Notes under the pieces: generated by a model
The model's database searches: none
Seen by the model: only the letters and a program-made list of their open reading frames with translations
What the model was told of the DNA's origin: nothing
Position numbers and translations under genes: made by a program
In this document: positions 17,311 to 26,859 of the stretch, in pieces
How positions within the stretch are numbered: the first letter of the stretch is position 1
Layout: each line of letters starts with the position of its first letter
Assembly (NCBI GenBank): GCA_022568135.1
Contig: JADFFQ010000033.1
Coordinates: forward strand, 1 to 43,201
Direction: 5' to 3'
Length of the DNA stretch: 43,201 nt
Source: Planctomycetota bacterium
Lineage (GTDB): Bacteria > Planctomycetota > Phycisphaerae > Phycisphaerales > SM1A02

Positions 17311-17857
17311 TGTGTCTCCCTCGAATCCCAGGACAGGGCAAGGAATGCAGTTTGTCCAGGGTCAACCAGGAATGGGCGCTGTGACGAGCGCCGCCCGTCG
17401 TGACGGCAGCCACGCCCTTTGTGGCGCTGGTTCTGAAATCGGTCCAAGAGGATCGCCACATTCGCGAAAGTGCCAAGGACGTTCGGATCATGTCGGCCGC
17501 ATTGTGTCCGAACCGCTACGCAGCTCGCCGCTGGCGGTGTCCGGCGATCTCTTTCCTCGGCAAGGCGGCGAACCGGTGGCGTATAGGAGATGCGCCGGGG
17601 TCTGTGCCGCTCGGGGAGGGCGATAACCGTGCACGTCGGGATGGGTTGCTGCCAAACGTGCGCTCGACGCGGTGACGTGGCATGGCGGCGAGCCGGTGTC
17701 CCAGCCGTGTACGCTCGAGCGGCGCAGTGAACCAGCTCGACGAAGCGCTGTGTGAAGTGGCAGGTTTGCTCAGTTGGCGTGCGACTTGGGTCGATAGTTT
17801 GTCGGCCGATAGGACGGCCACGGACCCGTCGCGGTTACACCCGCGCTTGCCGGATCT
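17311..17857. other. 547-base divergent intergenic region, no gene recognised
   Basis: Between the divergent cheX and cheA genes. Open frames exist on both strands (for example 17400-17675 plus), but none has family motifs, a ribosome binding site or convincing composition. Promoters for both directions should lie here; I could not pick a consensus pair with confidence. Confidence 0.5.
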
Positions 17858-19285
17858 ATGGCAGATCAGCAGGAAGGTGAGGCCGAAGTGTCTTCCAATG
17901 CACTCATAGAAGAGCTTGCAAAGGCCGCTGTGATGACCGACACCCGGGATCTTCTCGGGCTCGTCGGCCTGCAAGAGCAGTTTCAGCAGCTGAGCAGGGA
18001 GATCGACGGGACCGAGCTGCAGCCGCTTGTCGACGTCGCGGACAGAGCGGCCCAGTTGCTCGAGGACATCGTCCTTCGGCAGGTCGAAGATGCGGACGCT
18101 GCGCTTGACCTCGTCCGGCAGTGCGTTGGGTACGCACAAGATGCGGTCGCCGCCGCTGAGCAGGGCAAACCTCTGGCAGCATTCAACCTGCTGCTGTTTG
18201 ATGGTGATGACCAGAGTCCGGACGCCCTGGCCGAATCGCTGGCTGATGATGCGGACCTCGAACTCCTACAGGAGTGGATTTCGGAGTGCGAGCTTTCGTT
18301 GGAGAGCCTCGAAGGCGAGGTGGTGGCGATCGAGTCAACGGATGATCCGAGTGAGGTGATCGCTGAGATCCGAAGGAAGATCCATACCTTCAAGGGCGAG
18401 TGTGGTGTTCTCTCCTTGAATGTGGCACAGAAACTCTGTCATGAGGCGGAATCTGCGATCGACGAGGCCGACAGCGATGGCCGGCCGTTCCCCGTTGATG
18501 CGATCCTTGGGCTGATCGACTGGATGAAGGGCTACGTGTCGCAACTGGCCGACGATCCACGTGCCAAGGCGCCCGCACACGAGGATCTTCTTCGGCAGCT
18601 TGCGGGCAATCGTTGCGCTGAGCCGACCTCAGACGATCCCACGCCAACCACAGGACCATCAGCCTCCGAGGCCCGGGAAGATGTCGATGATGACGGACCG
18701 GTTGACCTGCCATCCGACCTCGACTCGGAGGAGAACCTGGGCGACTTCTTGTGCGAGGCCCGCGAACACATCGCCGCTGCGGAACAGGCCTTGTTGGGGC
18801 TCGAGGACAACTTCCAAGAGATCGAGCTGATCAACACGGTCTTCCGCGCATTCCACACAATCAAGGGCGTGGCTGGGTTCATGAACCTGACGGCCATTGT
18901 CAAACTTGCGCACAGCGCGGAGGCTCTACTCGACCGGGCTCGCAACAACCGGATCACGCTGAACTCGGCCTATCTGGACCTGATTCTCAACTCATGCGAC
19001 ATGCTCCTTGAGTTGATCGGCGCCCTTGAGGGAGCCCCATCGCCAACCAAGCGGGCCCCCATGCAGCGCTCATCGGCAGACTCGAAACCGCAACGGAGGG
19101 ACGCGATATCGAGCCACCCGCGACCGATACGACGCTACCGTATCCGCCGCTCGGCGAGATTCTGGTCGAGATGCACATCATCTCACCCCAGCAGGTGGCT
19201 GAGGCGCTCGATTGCCAGGCGGAAGGCGCACAACGACTCCGCGATCTTCTCGTCGAGGCTGGGCGCACCGACGCTGACACTGTAG
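17858..19285 (+). CDS. cheA: CheA N-terminal part (two HPt domains), ends in a frameshift
   Basis: N-terminal half of the chemotaxis histidine kinase. Two HPt domains are visible: His176 in KIHTFKGECG and His333 in FHTIKGVAGFM, each a phosphorylatable site. The first 110 residues are an extra helical region without a clear match. Real coding continues to the run CCCCC at 19056-19060; beyond it this frame gives Arg/Ser-rich nonsense until 19285, while the true continuation is in the -1 frame from 19060. ATG 17858 is the outermost start; GTG 17888, preceded by GGTGAGG, is equally possible. Together the halves would give a CheA of about 972 residues. The break may be a mutation, a sequence error in the C run, or programmed slippage. 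Confidence 0.85.
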   Translation: MADQQEGEAEVSSNALIEELAKAAVMTDTRDLLGLVGLQEQFQQLSREIDGTELQPLVDVADRAAQLLEDIVLRQVEDADAALDLVRQCVGYAQDAVAAAEQGKPLAAFNLLLFDGDDQSPDALAESLADDADLELLQEWISECELSLESLEGEVVAIESTDDPSEVIAEIRRKIHTFKGECGVLSLNVAQKLCHEAESAIDEADSDGRPFPVDAILGLIDWMKGYVSQLADDPRAKAPAHEDLLRQLAGNRCAEPTSDDPTPTTGPSASEAREDVDDDGPVDLPSDLDSEENLGDFLCEAREHIAAAEQALLGLEDNFQEIELINTVFRAFHTIKGVAGFMNLTAIVKLAHSAEALLDRARNNRITLNSAYLDLILNSCDMLLELIGALEGAPSPTKRAPMQRSSADSKPQRRDAISSHPRPIRRYRIRRSARFWSRCTSSHPSRWLRRSIARRKAHNDSAIFSSRLGAPTLTL

Positions 19286-20775
19286 AGGCGGCCCTTCTCG
19301 AGCCGAACAGCTCCACGGGCAAACAAATCTATGAAATGATCATCGAGCTGGGCCTGGTGAAATCCCAGGAGCTCGATATCGCAATCGAGGCGAAGAGGGA
19401 TTCGGACAAACGGATCGGTCAGCTGCTCGAACTCAGCCCCAAGCAGCTCGCGCCGGCGCTGCGCAAACAGCGGCATATGCGCCGGGAAGCGACCGTCGAG
19501 TCTACGACCGCTACCGCGACCATCCCCGCCGCTCGGGCCACGGGTTCCAGTGGCACCCCGGCAAACAAGACGACCGTATCCTCCCATCGCCGTGGCGATC
19601 AGACCGTCAAGGTCAACACCACGCGCATGGACAACCTCGTGAACATGGTCGGAGAGCTGGTCATCGCGCAGCAGATGGTTGTGCAGGATCCATCCATCCA
19701 ATCGCTCAAAGAGCAACGCATCCAACGTAACCTCACCCACGCGGGCAAGATCATCCGCGACCTTCAGGAAGTCGCCATGTCTCTGCGCATGGTCACGGTC
19801 AAGGGCACTTTCCAGAAGATGGCCCGCCTCGTTCGTGACCTCGCCACAAAGTCCGGCAAACGGATCCAGTTCCATATGGAGGGAGAGGACACCGAGCTCG
19901 ACCGCAATGTTGTTGAAGAGATCGGTGACCCATTGGTTCACATGATCCGAAACGCCTGCGATCACGGCATCGAGACCATCCAAGAGAGGCGGGCTGCAAA
20001 GAAGACCGACGCGGGTAACCTCACGCTACGCGCGTATCACCAAGGCGGATCGATCGTTATCGAGGTCCAGGACGATGGCCGAGGCCTCAATCGCGACAGG
20101 ATTCTGCAAAAGGCGATCGAACGGGGGATCTATACCCCCGATCGCGACCCGGCCGAGATCCCTGATAGCGAGGTCTACAACCTCGTGTTCCTTCCCGGCT
20201 TCTCCACGGCCGAGAAGGTGACCGATGTCTCGGGACGAGGCGTGGGCATGGACGTTGTGCGCCGGAACATCGAGGCCCTGCGCGGCCACGCTGAAATCAA
20301 ATCAACGCTGGGCAAGGGCTCGACCTTCGTGCTGCGCCTGCCGTTGACGATGGCCATCATCGACGGCATGGTCGTTTGCGTCGGGTCACAGCGATACGTG
20401 ATTCCCACCTTATCTATAGAACAGAGCTACCGCCCCACGCCGCAGGAGCTGCACTCGGTCACCGAGCGGGGCGAAATGGCCTCCGTGCGCGGTTCCCTGC
20501 TGCCGATTTATCGACTTAACCGCGTCTTCGGGCTGCATGATGGCTGCGACGACATCACCGAAGCCCTGCTCATCGTGCTTGAATCCAACAACTCGCGCTG
20601 CTGCCTGCTGGTGGACGAGATCATCGGCCAGCAGCAGGTCGTCATCAAGTCGCTGGGTCAAGGTGTCAATTCCATCCGCGGCGTGTCCGGCGGCGCCATC
20701 CTGGGCGACGGGCGCATCGCGCTCATCATCGACGTCAGCGGACTCGTCAGTGAAGCAACAAAGCTCGCCGCATAG
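19060..20775 (+). CDS. cheA: CheA C-terminal part: dimerisation, ATPase and CheW-like domains
   Basis: Continuation of CheA in the -1 frame. From 19060 it reads HAALIGRLETATEGRDIEPP, a linker with a second helical segment, the dimerisation helices (RMDNLVNMVGELVIAQQMV), the ATPase domain (N box HMIRNACDHGIE, G1 box DDGRGLN, SGRGVGMDVVRRNI, and G2-type GKGSTFVLRLPLT), and a C-terminal CheW-like domain (VVCVGSQRYVIP onward) that docks with receptors and CheW. An internal ATG at 19171 could start a separate polypeptide lacking HPt domains, but conserved-looking sequence continues upstream of it. The gene is followed 28 bases later by cheW. Confidence 0.9.
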   Translation, partial: HAALIGRLETATEGRDIEPPATDTTLPYPPLGEILVEMHIISPQQVAEALDCQAEGAQRLRDLLVEAGRTDADTVEAALLEPNSSTGKQIYEMIIELGLVKSQELDIAIEAKRDSDKRIGQLLELSPKQLAPALRKQRHMRREATVESTTATATIPAARATGSSGTPANKTTVSSHRRGDQTVKVNTTRMDNLVNMVGELVIAQQMVVQDPSIQSLKEQRIQRNLTHAGKIIRDLQEVAMSLRMVTVKGTFQKMARLVRDLATKSGKRIQFHMEGEDTELDRNVVEEIGDPLVHMIRNACDHGIETIQERRAAKKTDAGNLTLRAYHQGGSIVIEVQDDGRGLNRDRILQKAIERGIYTPDRDPAEIPDSEVYNLVFLPGFSTAEKVTDVSGRGVGMDVVRRNIEALRGHAEIKSTLGKGSTFVLRLPLTMAIIDGMVVCVGSQRYVIPTLSIEQSYRPTPQELHSVTERGEMASVRGSLLPIYRLNRVFGLHDGCDDITEALLIVLESNNSRCCLLVDEIIGQQQVVIKSLGQGVNSIRGVSGGAILGDGRIALIIDVSGLVSEATKLAA

Positions 20776-20803
20776 TGAGCCAGCTACCTAAGGAGGCCCC
20801 ACA

Positions 20804-21385
20804 ATGACCACTTCAACCCCAGGCGTCGCACCCGCAATGTCACAGGTCCTGGGACGCGACGCCGACAACGAAAACAAGTTCTTGTCATTCTATCTCGGCA
20901 ATGAAGAGTACGGCTTGGAGATCCTAAGGGTCCGCGAGATCATCGGGATCATCGACATCACTCCGCTGCCCCAGACGCCCGACTATGTCAAGGGTGTGAT
21001 CAACCTGCGTGGCAAGATCATTCCGGTGATTGAGCTGCGATCCAAGTTCAGCATGCCTTCCGTTGCCTACACCGAGCAGACCTGTGTGATCGTCGTCGAG
21101 GTCTCCGAGGATGACAGCACGGACCAGTTCCAGATGGGCGTCATCGTGGACAACGTCAGTGAAGTCCTGGATATCGCGCGTGAGCAGATCGAGCCGCCGC
21201 CGGACTTCGGATGCCGGATCAACACGGACTACATCCTGGGCATGGGGAAGGTGAAGGAGCGAGTCGTCATTCTGCTCGACATCAACAAAGTTATGACGGA
21301 GTCCGAGATCGAATCGTTGCAGAGCGCATCAACCGACAGCGACATGGACAAACCAAGCGGAGAGAGCGAGCCGATTGCTGCTTGA
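20804..21385 (+). CDS. cheW: Chemotaxis coupling protein CheW
   Basis: CheW couples chemoreceptors to CheA. The 193-residue protein has the SH3-like CheW core: KFLSFYLGNEEYGLEILRV, the conserved GVINLRGKIIPVIELRSKF, and VGVI-type strand QMGVIVDNVSEVLDI. It carries an N-terminal extension of about 25 residues and an acidic Ser-rich tail. AAGGAGG at 20790-20796 lies 7 bases before the ATG, one of the strongest ribosome binding sites in the window. It lies directly behind cheA. Confidence 0.96.
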   Translation: MTTSTPGVAPAMSQVLGRDADNENKFLSFYLGNEEYGLEILRVREIIGIIDITPLPQTPDYVKGVINLRGKIIPVIELRSKFSMPSVAYTEQTCVIVVEVSEDDSTDQFQMGVIVDNVSEVLDIAREQIEPPPDFGCRINTDYILGMGKVKERVVILLDINKVMTESEIESLQSASTDSDMDKPSGESEPIAA

Positions 21386-21461
21386 TGCCATCGTTAGAAA
21401 CAACGGTGCGGGCGGCCTCGCAATGTATGCCGTGCCTCGCCAGGAATTAAGAGTCCAAGAA

Positions 21462-21926
21462 ATGACTCAGGATACCAATTCGCTACCTAAGTGTGCTGCT
21501 GTACTCGTACTGGCCGCAGCCGCAGGGATTCTTGCTGAAGGTGCGTGGGCCGGCGACGCTCTGGCTCCCTCGGATGAACTGCTGACTCGTGATGCACGAC
21601 TTGACGCACTCACGGCTCAAGTCAGGGCACTCCAAGAGGAGGTCAAGCAGCTTCGCGCCGGTGGTGATGAATCGTGGCTTACAGACCGTCGTGCAGACGA
21701 GATCAAGTCACTTCTTGCGGGTGAATGGAGCCGACACAGTCATTGGCGCACTTCGCCTGGAGTTAACTTTCTAGGTTACTCGGACACGGAGCTTCCGCAA
21801 TCATGCATCACAATAGAAGTTATACACCCACAGGAAAGAAGCATGCCGGCGCCGCGCCGAAGGCTTCACAAGAGGTTCTCAACAGTCAAAGACCACCGAT
21901 CGGATATCAAGGAGATGTCGCCATGA
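21462..21926 (+). CDS. Truncated porin-like secreted ORF upstream of the chemoreceptor
   Basis: From ATG 21462 the ORF encodes 154 residues. The first about 30 form a signal peptide ([19 protein letters not shown]). The next part, [20 protein letters not shown] and [17 protein letters not shown], closely resembles the N-terminal coiled coil of planctomycete OprP-like porins. After about residue 95 the similarity ends, the sequence looks non-coding and becomes AT-richer, and no porin barrel follows. The ORF ends TGA at 21924-21926, overlapping the receptor start as ATGA, which could couple translation. It may be a porin relic now serving as a leader, or a real small periplasmic protein. The frame is open to 21375, overlapping the end of cheW. 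Confidence 0.45.
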   Translation: MTQDTNSLPKCAAVLVLAAAAGILAEGAWAGDALAPSDELLTRDARLDALTAQVRALQEEVKQLRAGGDESWLTDRRADEIKSLLAGEWSRHSHWRTSPGVNFLGYSDTELPQSCITIEVIHPQERSMPAPRRRLHKRFSTVKDHRSDIKEMSP

Positions 21927-24900
21927 AGTTCAGTCCAGCAAAGATCACGCATGTACTTTCAGCATTTGCTCTCATGTTGGTCACCGCAGCGGCGGTGGGA
22001 GTGAGCGGTGAGCTGTCGTACCCGCGCACGCCTGATGGTGCGATGACGATGCTCAAGCAGGGCAACGAGCGCTTCGTCAGCAGTACGTCCATCCACCCCA
22101 ACACAGGTTCAGCCCGATTCCTCCAGGCGGGGACCGAGAACCAGGGCGACCACGCCTACGCCACGGTCATTACCTGCTCCGATTCGCGGGTTCCGGTGGA
22201 GCGGCTCTTCGATGCCGGCGTGATGGATATCTTCGTGATTCGGGTCGCGGGCAATGTGTGTGACACGGATGAGGTCGGGTCCATCGAATACGGCCTGGCC
22301 CACGTCAACACCCCCGTCCTGGTCGTACTGGGTCATACCCAATGTGGCGCAGTCACGGCAGTGACGCACGCCGTCCAGGGTCGCGGCCACCCATTGGAGC
22401 GGAACATTCCGCCGCTGGTTGACAACATTCAGCCGGCGGTCGAACGCACCATGCAGGCCAATGCTCACCTCCACGGTGATGACGTCATTCCCCCCGCCAT
22501 TGTCGAGAACGTCTGGCAGGGCATCCAAGACCTGTTCATGAGCAGCCCCTCGACTCGTAACCTGGTCAACAGCGGCCGGGTCAAGGTCGTGGGCGCCATC
22601 TACGATGTCGGCACCGGTCAAGTCCGCTGGCTGTCGGAATCCAAGACCCATCAGATCCTGGCGAGGGTTGAATCCAACCCCACTCGGGCGATGAACGCGA
22701 TGGCCGACAGCGGCGGACACAGTGGCCAATCGACTCATGGCGCCAGCCACAGCACGGGACATTCCAACTCCGGCGCCAGCCACAGCGGCAGCCATTCCAG
22801 CCAAATCGCACCCGGCCACGGGAGTGGACATTCCAACCCCAGCTCCAACCACGGTGGCGGCCAGTCGAATCATGGCGACGGCACTAATGGCGGCGGTGGC
22901 CATTCCAGCCCCGCGGCGAGCCACGACGGGGGACATTCCAGCCAGGGAACAGCCGGCCACGGGAGCGGACATTCCACTCCCAGCGCCAGTCGTGGCGCCG
23001 GCCACGGCAGTTCCCGCGGATCCTCACGCAGCGCAGCGCCCACCGCCTCTCATGCGCCGACTCATGCCCAGACGGTCACCATCGTTGACCATTCCATGTT
23101 TGAGCAGCATCATGCTGTGGCCAAACATGGCTCCAAGGACGAGTCATTCATGGCCGCGCTGACCGCCAATCAGGGCGGGAGCAGCTCGCTTATGTGGATT
23201 CTCGTCGGCGTCGGCGTGGTGCTCATCGGCGGCGTCGTGTACGTGGCCAAGAGTGGGATACTCGCCAACGTCAAGACCGGGCCCAAGCTCTATGCCAGCC
23301 ACGGCTCGCTGGTCGCACTGGCGATCGCCTTGGGCCTCGCGGGGTTCTACTTCCTGGGCAGCGTGATCGACAAAGCGCACTTTGTCGAGCAGATCGACGA
23401 CGTCGAGTTCATGGCCGAGCAACTCGGCCGGCTCCAGGATGAGTTCATGCTCCACGGCCTCGAGGATCGCGCGCTGGGCGAAGAGCTCCTCCGCGAGCAT
23501 GAGCGCGTTGCCGAAGAGATGGACGCTCGACTTGCTTCCATCCACGAGTTCGATCTGGATTCCGCGCAGACGGCGGCCGTCAACCGCTTGGATGAGGTCA
23601 CCGAGGACTATGCGACTGCGTTTGGCGACCTTGCCAAACAGTTCCACATTCTCCAACGAGACAAGGATGTTTTGGACGAGGTCGGCGAGGCGGTCGAGGA
23701 ACAGCTTGAAACCGTGCTCCATCGGCATCAGTCGGAACTGCACGAGATGGAAGCGGCGATGCTAGCGGCCGGGACCGACATCCAAGCCCTCAAACTCCAA
23801 ATGGACCTAATCTCGACTCTGGAAAAGATTGAGGTCCAATGGACCAAGGCCGAGAAGAACGCGATCGAATACATGCTCGACAAGAAGCAACTGCACATCA
23901 CCAACGTCGAGGCGGAGCTGAGCGAGGTTCATTCGCTGATGGCTGAAGCCAAGCGGCTGATCCCGCTCGTCGCTATCGATCGGGCCGAAGAGACCGCCGA
24001 CCTGGCGATGATGCGAACGATCGAGGAGGAAGTCGAGGAGTTCGCAGAGGTGCTGGGAGAAGTCGTGGTGGCGCAGTTGGCCATCGAGGCGGACATCGAG
24101 AGGACCGCGGCTGACATCGAGCAGATCGAAGAGGTAGGCACGGCGTTGGCCGGACGGGCGGAGGCGGAGATGGCTGCCGCCCAATCTGACGCCAACCGAG
24201 CCAGCGTGGCCATGATGATCTTTGCCGGCATCGTGGGCTCGCTGCTGGCGATTACCATCGCCCGCGGCATTGCCCGGCCGATCCAGCAGGTGGCCAGCCA
24301 GCTCGAAGAGATCGCCGAGGGCGACCTCACCCAACGCGTGGACATGGACCGCAAAGACGAAGTGGGCCAGTTGGCAGCGTCCTTCAACATGCTGGCAGGC
24401 AAGCTTGAGCCCACCATTGCGGAGGTCGGCTCCGGGACCGGGCAGATCGACGCCGGGGCGCAGCAGATCGCCAGCGCCAGCCAGTCGCTCTCCGAAGCGG
24501 CGGCTGAGCAGGCCGCGAACCTCGAAGAGATCACCTCTTCGCTGGAAGAGATGTCCAGCATGACCAGCCAAAGCGCGGAGAACGCCAAACAGGCCGCCGG
24601 GCTCTCCCAGGAGTCCCAGGAGTCCGCGGACAAGGGTCAGACCGAGATGACTCAGATGGCCGAGGCGATGGATGAGATCAAGAAGTCCTCAGCCGAGATC
24701 TCCAAGATCATCAAGGTCATTGATGAGATCGCCTTCCAGACCAACTTGCTGGCGCTCAACGCGGCGGTGGAAGCGGCCCGAGCGGGCGAAGCCGGCAAGG
24801 GCTTTGCGGTTGTCGCTGAAGAGGTGCGCAACCTTGCTCAACGCTCAGCCGAGGCGGCCAAGAACACCTCCGCCATGATCGAGGAGTCCACCCAACGGGC

Positions 24901-25348
24901 GGACAACGGCGTCGCCATCGCTCAGCGCGTCGGTGAAGCGCTCCAGGAGATCGTGGCCAGCACCAACAAGGTCAACACCTTGCTGGGCGAGATCGCCTCG
25001 GCCTCTCAGGAGCAATCCGACGGCATCGGCCAGGTCAACAAGGCCGTGGGCGAGATGGATAAGGTCACCCAGCAGAACGCCGGCAATGCCCAAGAGCTTG
25101 CCTCGGCCGCCGAGGAAACCGCCGCTCAGGTGCAGTCACTGCGTGCCCTCATTAGCCAGTTCAAGGTCTCAGGCGGGGAGGCCGTCGCCACCGCTACGGC
25201 GCCGTCGAAGGCTGGTGGCCAGCACGCTACCGGCGCCCCGGCGCTCCGCCCGCACATGGCTGGCAAACCTGCGTCAAAGAAGGCTAGCCAAGACAACCCC
25301 AAGGTAGTGATCCCCATGGATGACGATAACAACTTCGAGTCGTTCTGA
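21923..25348 (+). CDS. Beta-carbonic anhydrase fused to a methyl-accepting chemotaxis receptor
   Basis: One uninterrupted ORF of 1141 residues. Domains: signal peptide 1-29; beta-carbonic anhydrase about 37-240, with Cys85, Asp87 and Arg89 in TCSDSRVP and His138 and Cys141 in GHTQCGAV (zinc ligands and Asp-Arg dyad); His/Ser/Gly-rich linker about 262-405; membrane segments near 421-443 and 461-481; long helical sensor 482-760; membrane segment 761-780; HAMP 781-833; MCP signalling domain with the hairpin tip [20 protein letters not shown] (933-952). The C-terminus NFESF resembles the CheR-docking pentapeptide. AAGGAG lies 8 bases before ATG 21923. Topology predicts a periplasmic carbonic anhydrase tied to a transmembrane receptor. 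It likely senses CO2/bicarbonate or local pH; ligand and activity are inference. Confidence 0.93.
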   Translation: MKFSPAKITHVLSAFALMLVTAAAVGVSGELSYPRTPDGAMTMLKQGNERFVSSTSIHPNTGSARFLQAGTENQGDHAYATVITCSDSRVPVERLFDAGVMDIFVIRVAGNVCDTDEVGSIEYGLAHVNTPVLVVLGHTQCGAVTAVTHAVQGRGHPLERNIPPLVDNIQPAVERTMQANAHLHGDDVIPPAIVENVWQGIQDLFMSSPSTRNLVNSGRVKVVGAIYDVGTGQVRWLSESKTHQILARVESNPTRAMNAMADSGGHSGQSTHGASHSTGHSNSGASHSGSHSSQIAPGHGSGHSNPSSNHGGGQSNHGDGTNGGGGHSSPAASHDGGHSSQGTAGHGSGHSTPSASRGAGHGSSRGSSRSAAPTASHAPTHAQTVTIVDHSMFEQHHAVAKHGSKDESFMAALTANQGGSSSLMWILVGVGVVLIGGVVYVAKSGILANVKTGPKLYASHGSLVALAIALGLAGFYFLGSVIDKAHFVEQIDDVEFMAEQLGRLQDEFMLHGLEDRALGEELLREHERVAEEMDARLASIHEFDLDSAQTAAVNRLDEVTEDYATAFGDLAKQFHILQRDKDVLDEVGEAVEEQLETVLHRHQSELHEMEAAMLAAGTDIQALKLQMDLISTLEKIEVQWTKAEKNAIEYMLDKKQLHITNVEAELSEVHSLMAEAKRLIPLVAIDRAEETADLAMMRTIEEEVEEFAEVLGEVVVAQLAIEADIERTAADIEQIEEVGTALAGRAEAEMAAAQSDANRASVAMMIFAGIVGSLLAITIARGIARPIQQVASQLEEIAEGDLTQRVDMDRKDEVGQLAASFNMLAGKLEPTIAEVGSGTGQIDAGAQQIASASQSLSEAAAEQAANLEEITSSLEEMSSMTSQSAENAKQAAGLSQESQESADKGQTEMTQMAEAMDEIKKSSAEISKIIKVIDEIAFQTNLLALNAAVEAARAGEAGKGFAVVAEEVRNLAQRSAEAAKNTSAMIEESTQRADNGVAIAQRVGEALQEIVASTNKVNTLLGEIASASQEQSDGIGQVNKAVGEMDKVTQQNAGNAQELASAAEETAAQVQSLRALISQFKVSGGEAVATATAPSKAGGQHATGAPALRPHMAGKPASKKASQDNPKVVIPMDDDNNFESF

Positions 25349-25490
25349 GTTCACACGGCCTCTCGCTCCTCCGGTCTTGATCGGCCGGCGGAGCATTCTT
25401 CGATGATCTATGCCCCCAAGCGTTCGTCTCGCACCGGGTTGGAATTCATCGAGAACCGGAGCCCTTAGTTCCATCACGGCTGGATACTCC

Positions 25491-26315
25491 ATGACCACCC
25501 TCGCTCCGCCACAATTCGAGCAAATCGCCGAGATCGCGATGGGGCGATGGGGATTGAACCTCACCGATCGGAAGATGCAGCTCGTCTCCAACCGGCTGGC
25601 GAAGTTCCTTCGCAAGTCGCGGTTCAACGATGTCCAGGAGTACCTTGAGCACCTCGAGGCCGAGGCGGATGAAGAGGACATGCTGGTGTTCTTCGACATC
25701 CTTTCCACGAACGTCACCAGCTTCTTTCGGGAACATCAACACTTCGACTGTCTTGAGCGAGAGTTCTACACGCCACTGGCCCAAGAGAATCTGATTCTAC
25801 CCCGCCGCAGGATTCGAATGTGGTCCGCCGCCTGTTCCAATGGTGCGGAACCGTACAGCATGGCAATTCACGCCTGGGAACACCTGTCCAACCTCGACTC
25901 GTGGGACTTCAAGATCCTCGCTACCGACCTGTCCAACTCGGCGATCGAGGAGGCTCGGCGCGGCGTGTATCCCTACAAGATGGTCGAGAACCTCGAGCGC
26001 CCCCTGCTGAAGCGCCACTTTCTTCGCGGTCGAGGCAAACAAGCAAAGATGGTCCGGGTCGCCCCGCATGTCAGGGGGCTGGTGACGGTTGGCCGGCTCA
26101 ACCTGATGGACCCCTGGCCCGTTCGCGGTCCGTTTGATGTCATCTTCTGCCGCAACGTCATGATCTATTTCGACAAGCCGACGCGGCAACGACTCGTCGC
26201 CCGCCTCTATGACCTGCTTCGAGGCGGCGGTCTGCTCGCCGTCGGCAGCGCCGAAACCCTGTCGGGGTTGGATTCACAGTTTCGTACCGTTGAACCCTCC
26301 TTCTATGTGAAGTGA
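25491..26315 (+). CDS. cheR: Chemotaxis methyltransferase CheR
   Basis: CheR methylates receptor glutamates using S-adenosylmethionine. The 274-residue protein has the N-terminal helical domain (about 1-75, with LSTNVTSFFREHQHF) and the methyltransferase core: MWSAACSNGAEPYSMAI (SAM-binding), ILATDLSNSAIEEARRG, and FDVIFCRNVMIYFDKP. ATG 25491 gives the normal N-terminus; the open frame to 25410 adds a Pro/Arg-rich leader. No strong ribosome binding site is visible. It follows the receptor, whose C-terminus looks like a CheR tether, by about 140 bases. Confidence 0.95.
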   Translation: MTTLAPPQFEQIAEIAMGRWGLNLTDRKMQLVSNRLAKFLRKSRFNDVQEYLEHLEAEADEEDMLVFFDILSTNVTSFFREHQHFDCLEREFYTPLAQENLILPRRRIRMWSAACSNGAEPYSMAIHAWEHLSNLDSWDFKILATDLSNSAIEEARRGVYPYKMVENLERPLLKRHFLRGRGKQAKMVRVAPHVRGLVTVGRLNLMDPWPVRGPFDVIFCRNVMIYFDKPTRQRLVARLYDLLRGGGLLAVGSAETLSGLDSQFRTVEPSFYVK

Positions 26316-26331
26316 CCCCCAGAGGACCATC

Positions 26332-26859
26332 GTGCCAGCATCCCCGACAACATATGCGAAGACCGAGGTTGACGGCAAGGTCGTTGTCGGAGTGGCTGAT
26401 TTCGCCGTGACCAACAACCCGTCCGCGACACTCGTGACCTATGCGCTCGGATCGTGCATCGGCGTGACCATCTACGATCCGGCGGCAAAGGTTGCCGGAA
26501 TACTGCACTTCATGTTGCCGGACTCGAGGATCAACGCCGAGAAGGCCCAGCAGAGCCCCGCCATGTTTGCCGACACCGGTATTCCGCGGCTGTTCAAGAG
26601 CGCCTACGAGCTCGGGGCCAAAAAGCAGCGCTTGATCGTGTGCGCTGCGGGCGGGGCCGAAGTGCTGGACGATGACGGTCATTTCAAGGTCGGGTCGCGC
26701 AACCGGACGATGATCCGCAAGATCTTCTGGAAGAACAATATTCTTCTTGCGGCCGATGAAACCGGAGGGTCAATCAGTCGAACGTTGTGGCTGAAAATGG
26801 CTGACGGCTCGGTGATCGTTCGCAACCAAGGTAAGGAGCGTGTGCTATGGCCGCAGTAG
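26332..26859 (+). CDS. cheD: Receptor glutamine deamidase CheD
   Basis: CheD deamidates receptor glutamines and interacts with CheC/CheX-type phosphatases. The 175-residue protein keeps the catalytic set: Cys42 in ALGSCIGV, His59 in ILHFMLPDS, and Thr36 six residues before the Cys. The start is GTG 26332 with AGAGGA upstream. It overlaps the next gene by 13 bases. A CheD together with two CheX-like proteins suggests a Bacillus/Thermotoga-like adaptation circuit. Confidence 0.95.
   Translation: MPASPTTYAKTEVDGKVVVGVADFAVTNNPSATLVTYALGSCIGVTIYDPAAKVAGILHFMLPDSRINAEKAQQSPAMFADTGIPRLFKSAYELGAKKQRLIVCAAGGAEVLDDDGHFKVGSRNRTMIRKIFWKNNILLAADETGGSISRTLWLKMADGSVIVRNQGKERVLWPQ

Noticed and set aside
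17762..17780. TGGCAGGTTTGCT upstream of cheA as a sigma54 promoter
   Set aside because: The spacing between GG and GC is about 9 bases instead of about 12, so it does not fit sigma54.
17516..18139. Minus-strand ORF overlapping the cheA start and upstream gap
   Set aside because: Partly antisense to cheA, composition unconvincing and no ribosome binding site or motif.
22109..23005. Minus-strand ORF of 298 codons opposite the carbonic anhydrase and His-rich linker
   Set aside because: Gly/Ala/Val-rich shadow of the low-complexity linker; the plus strand has a full domain architecture.
22700..23050. Assembly join within the repetitive His-rich linker
   Set aside because: The reading frame stays open and composition shifts smoothly into the membrane segments; a join cannot be excluded without reads but nothing in the sequence indicates one.
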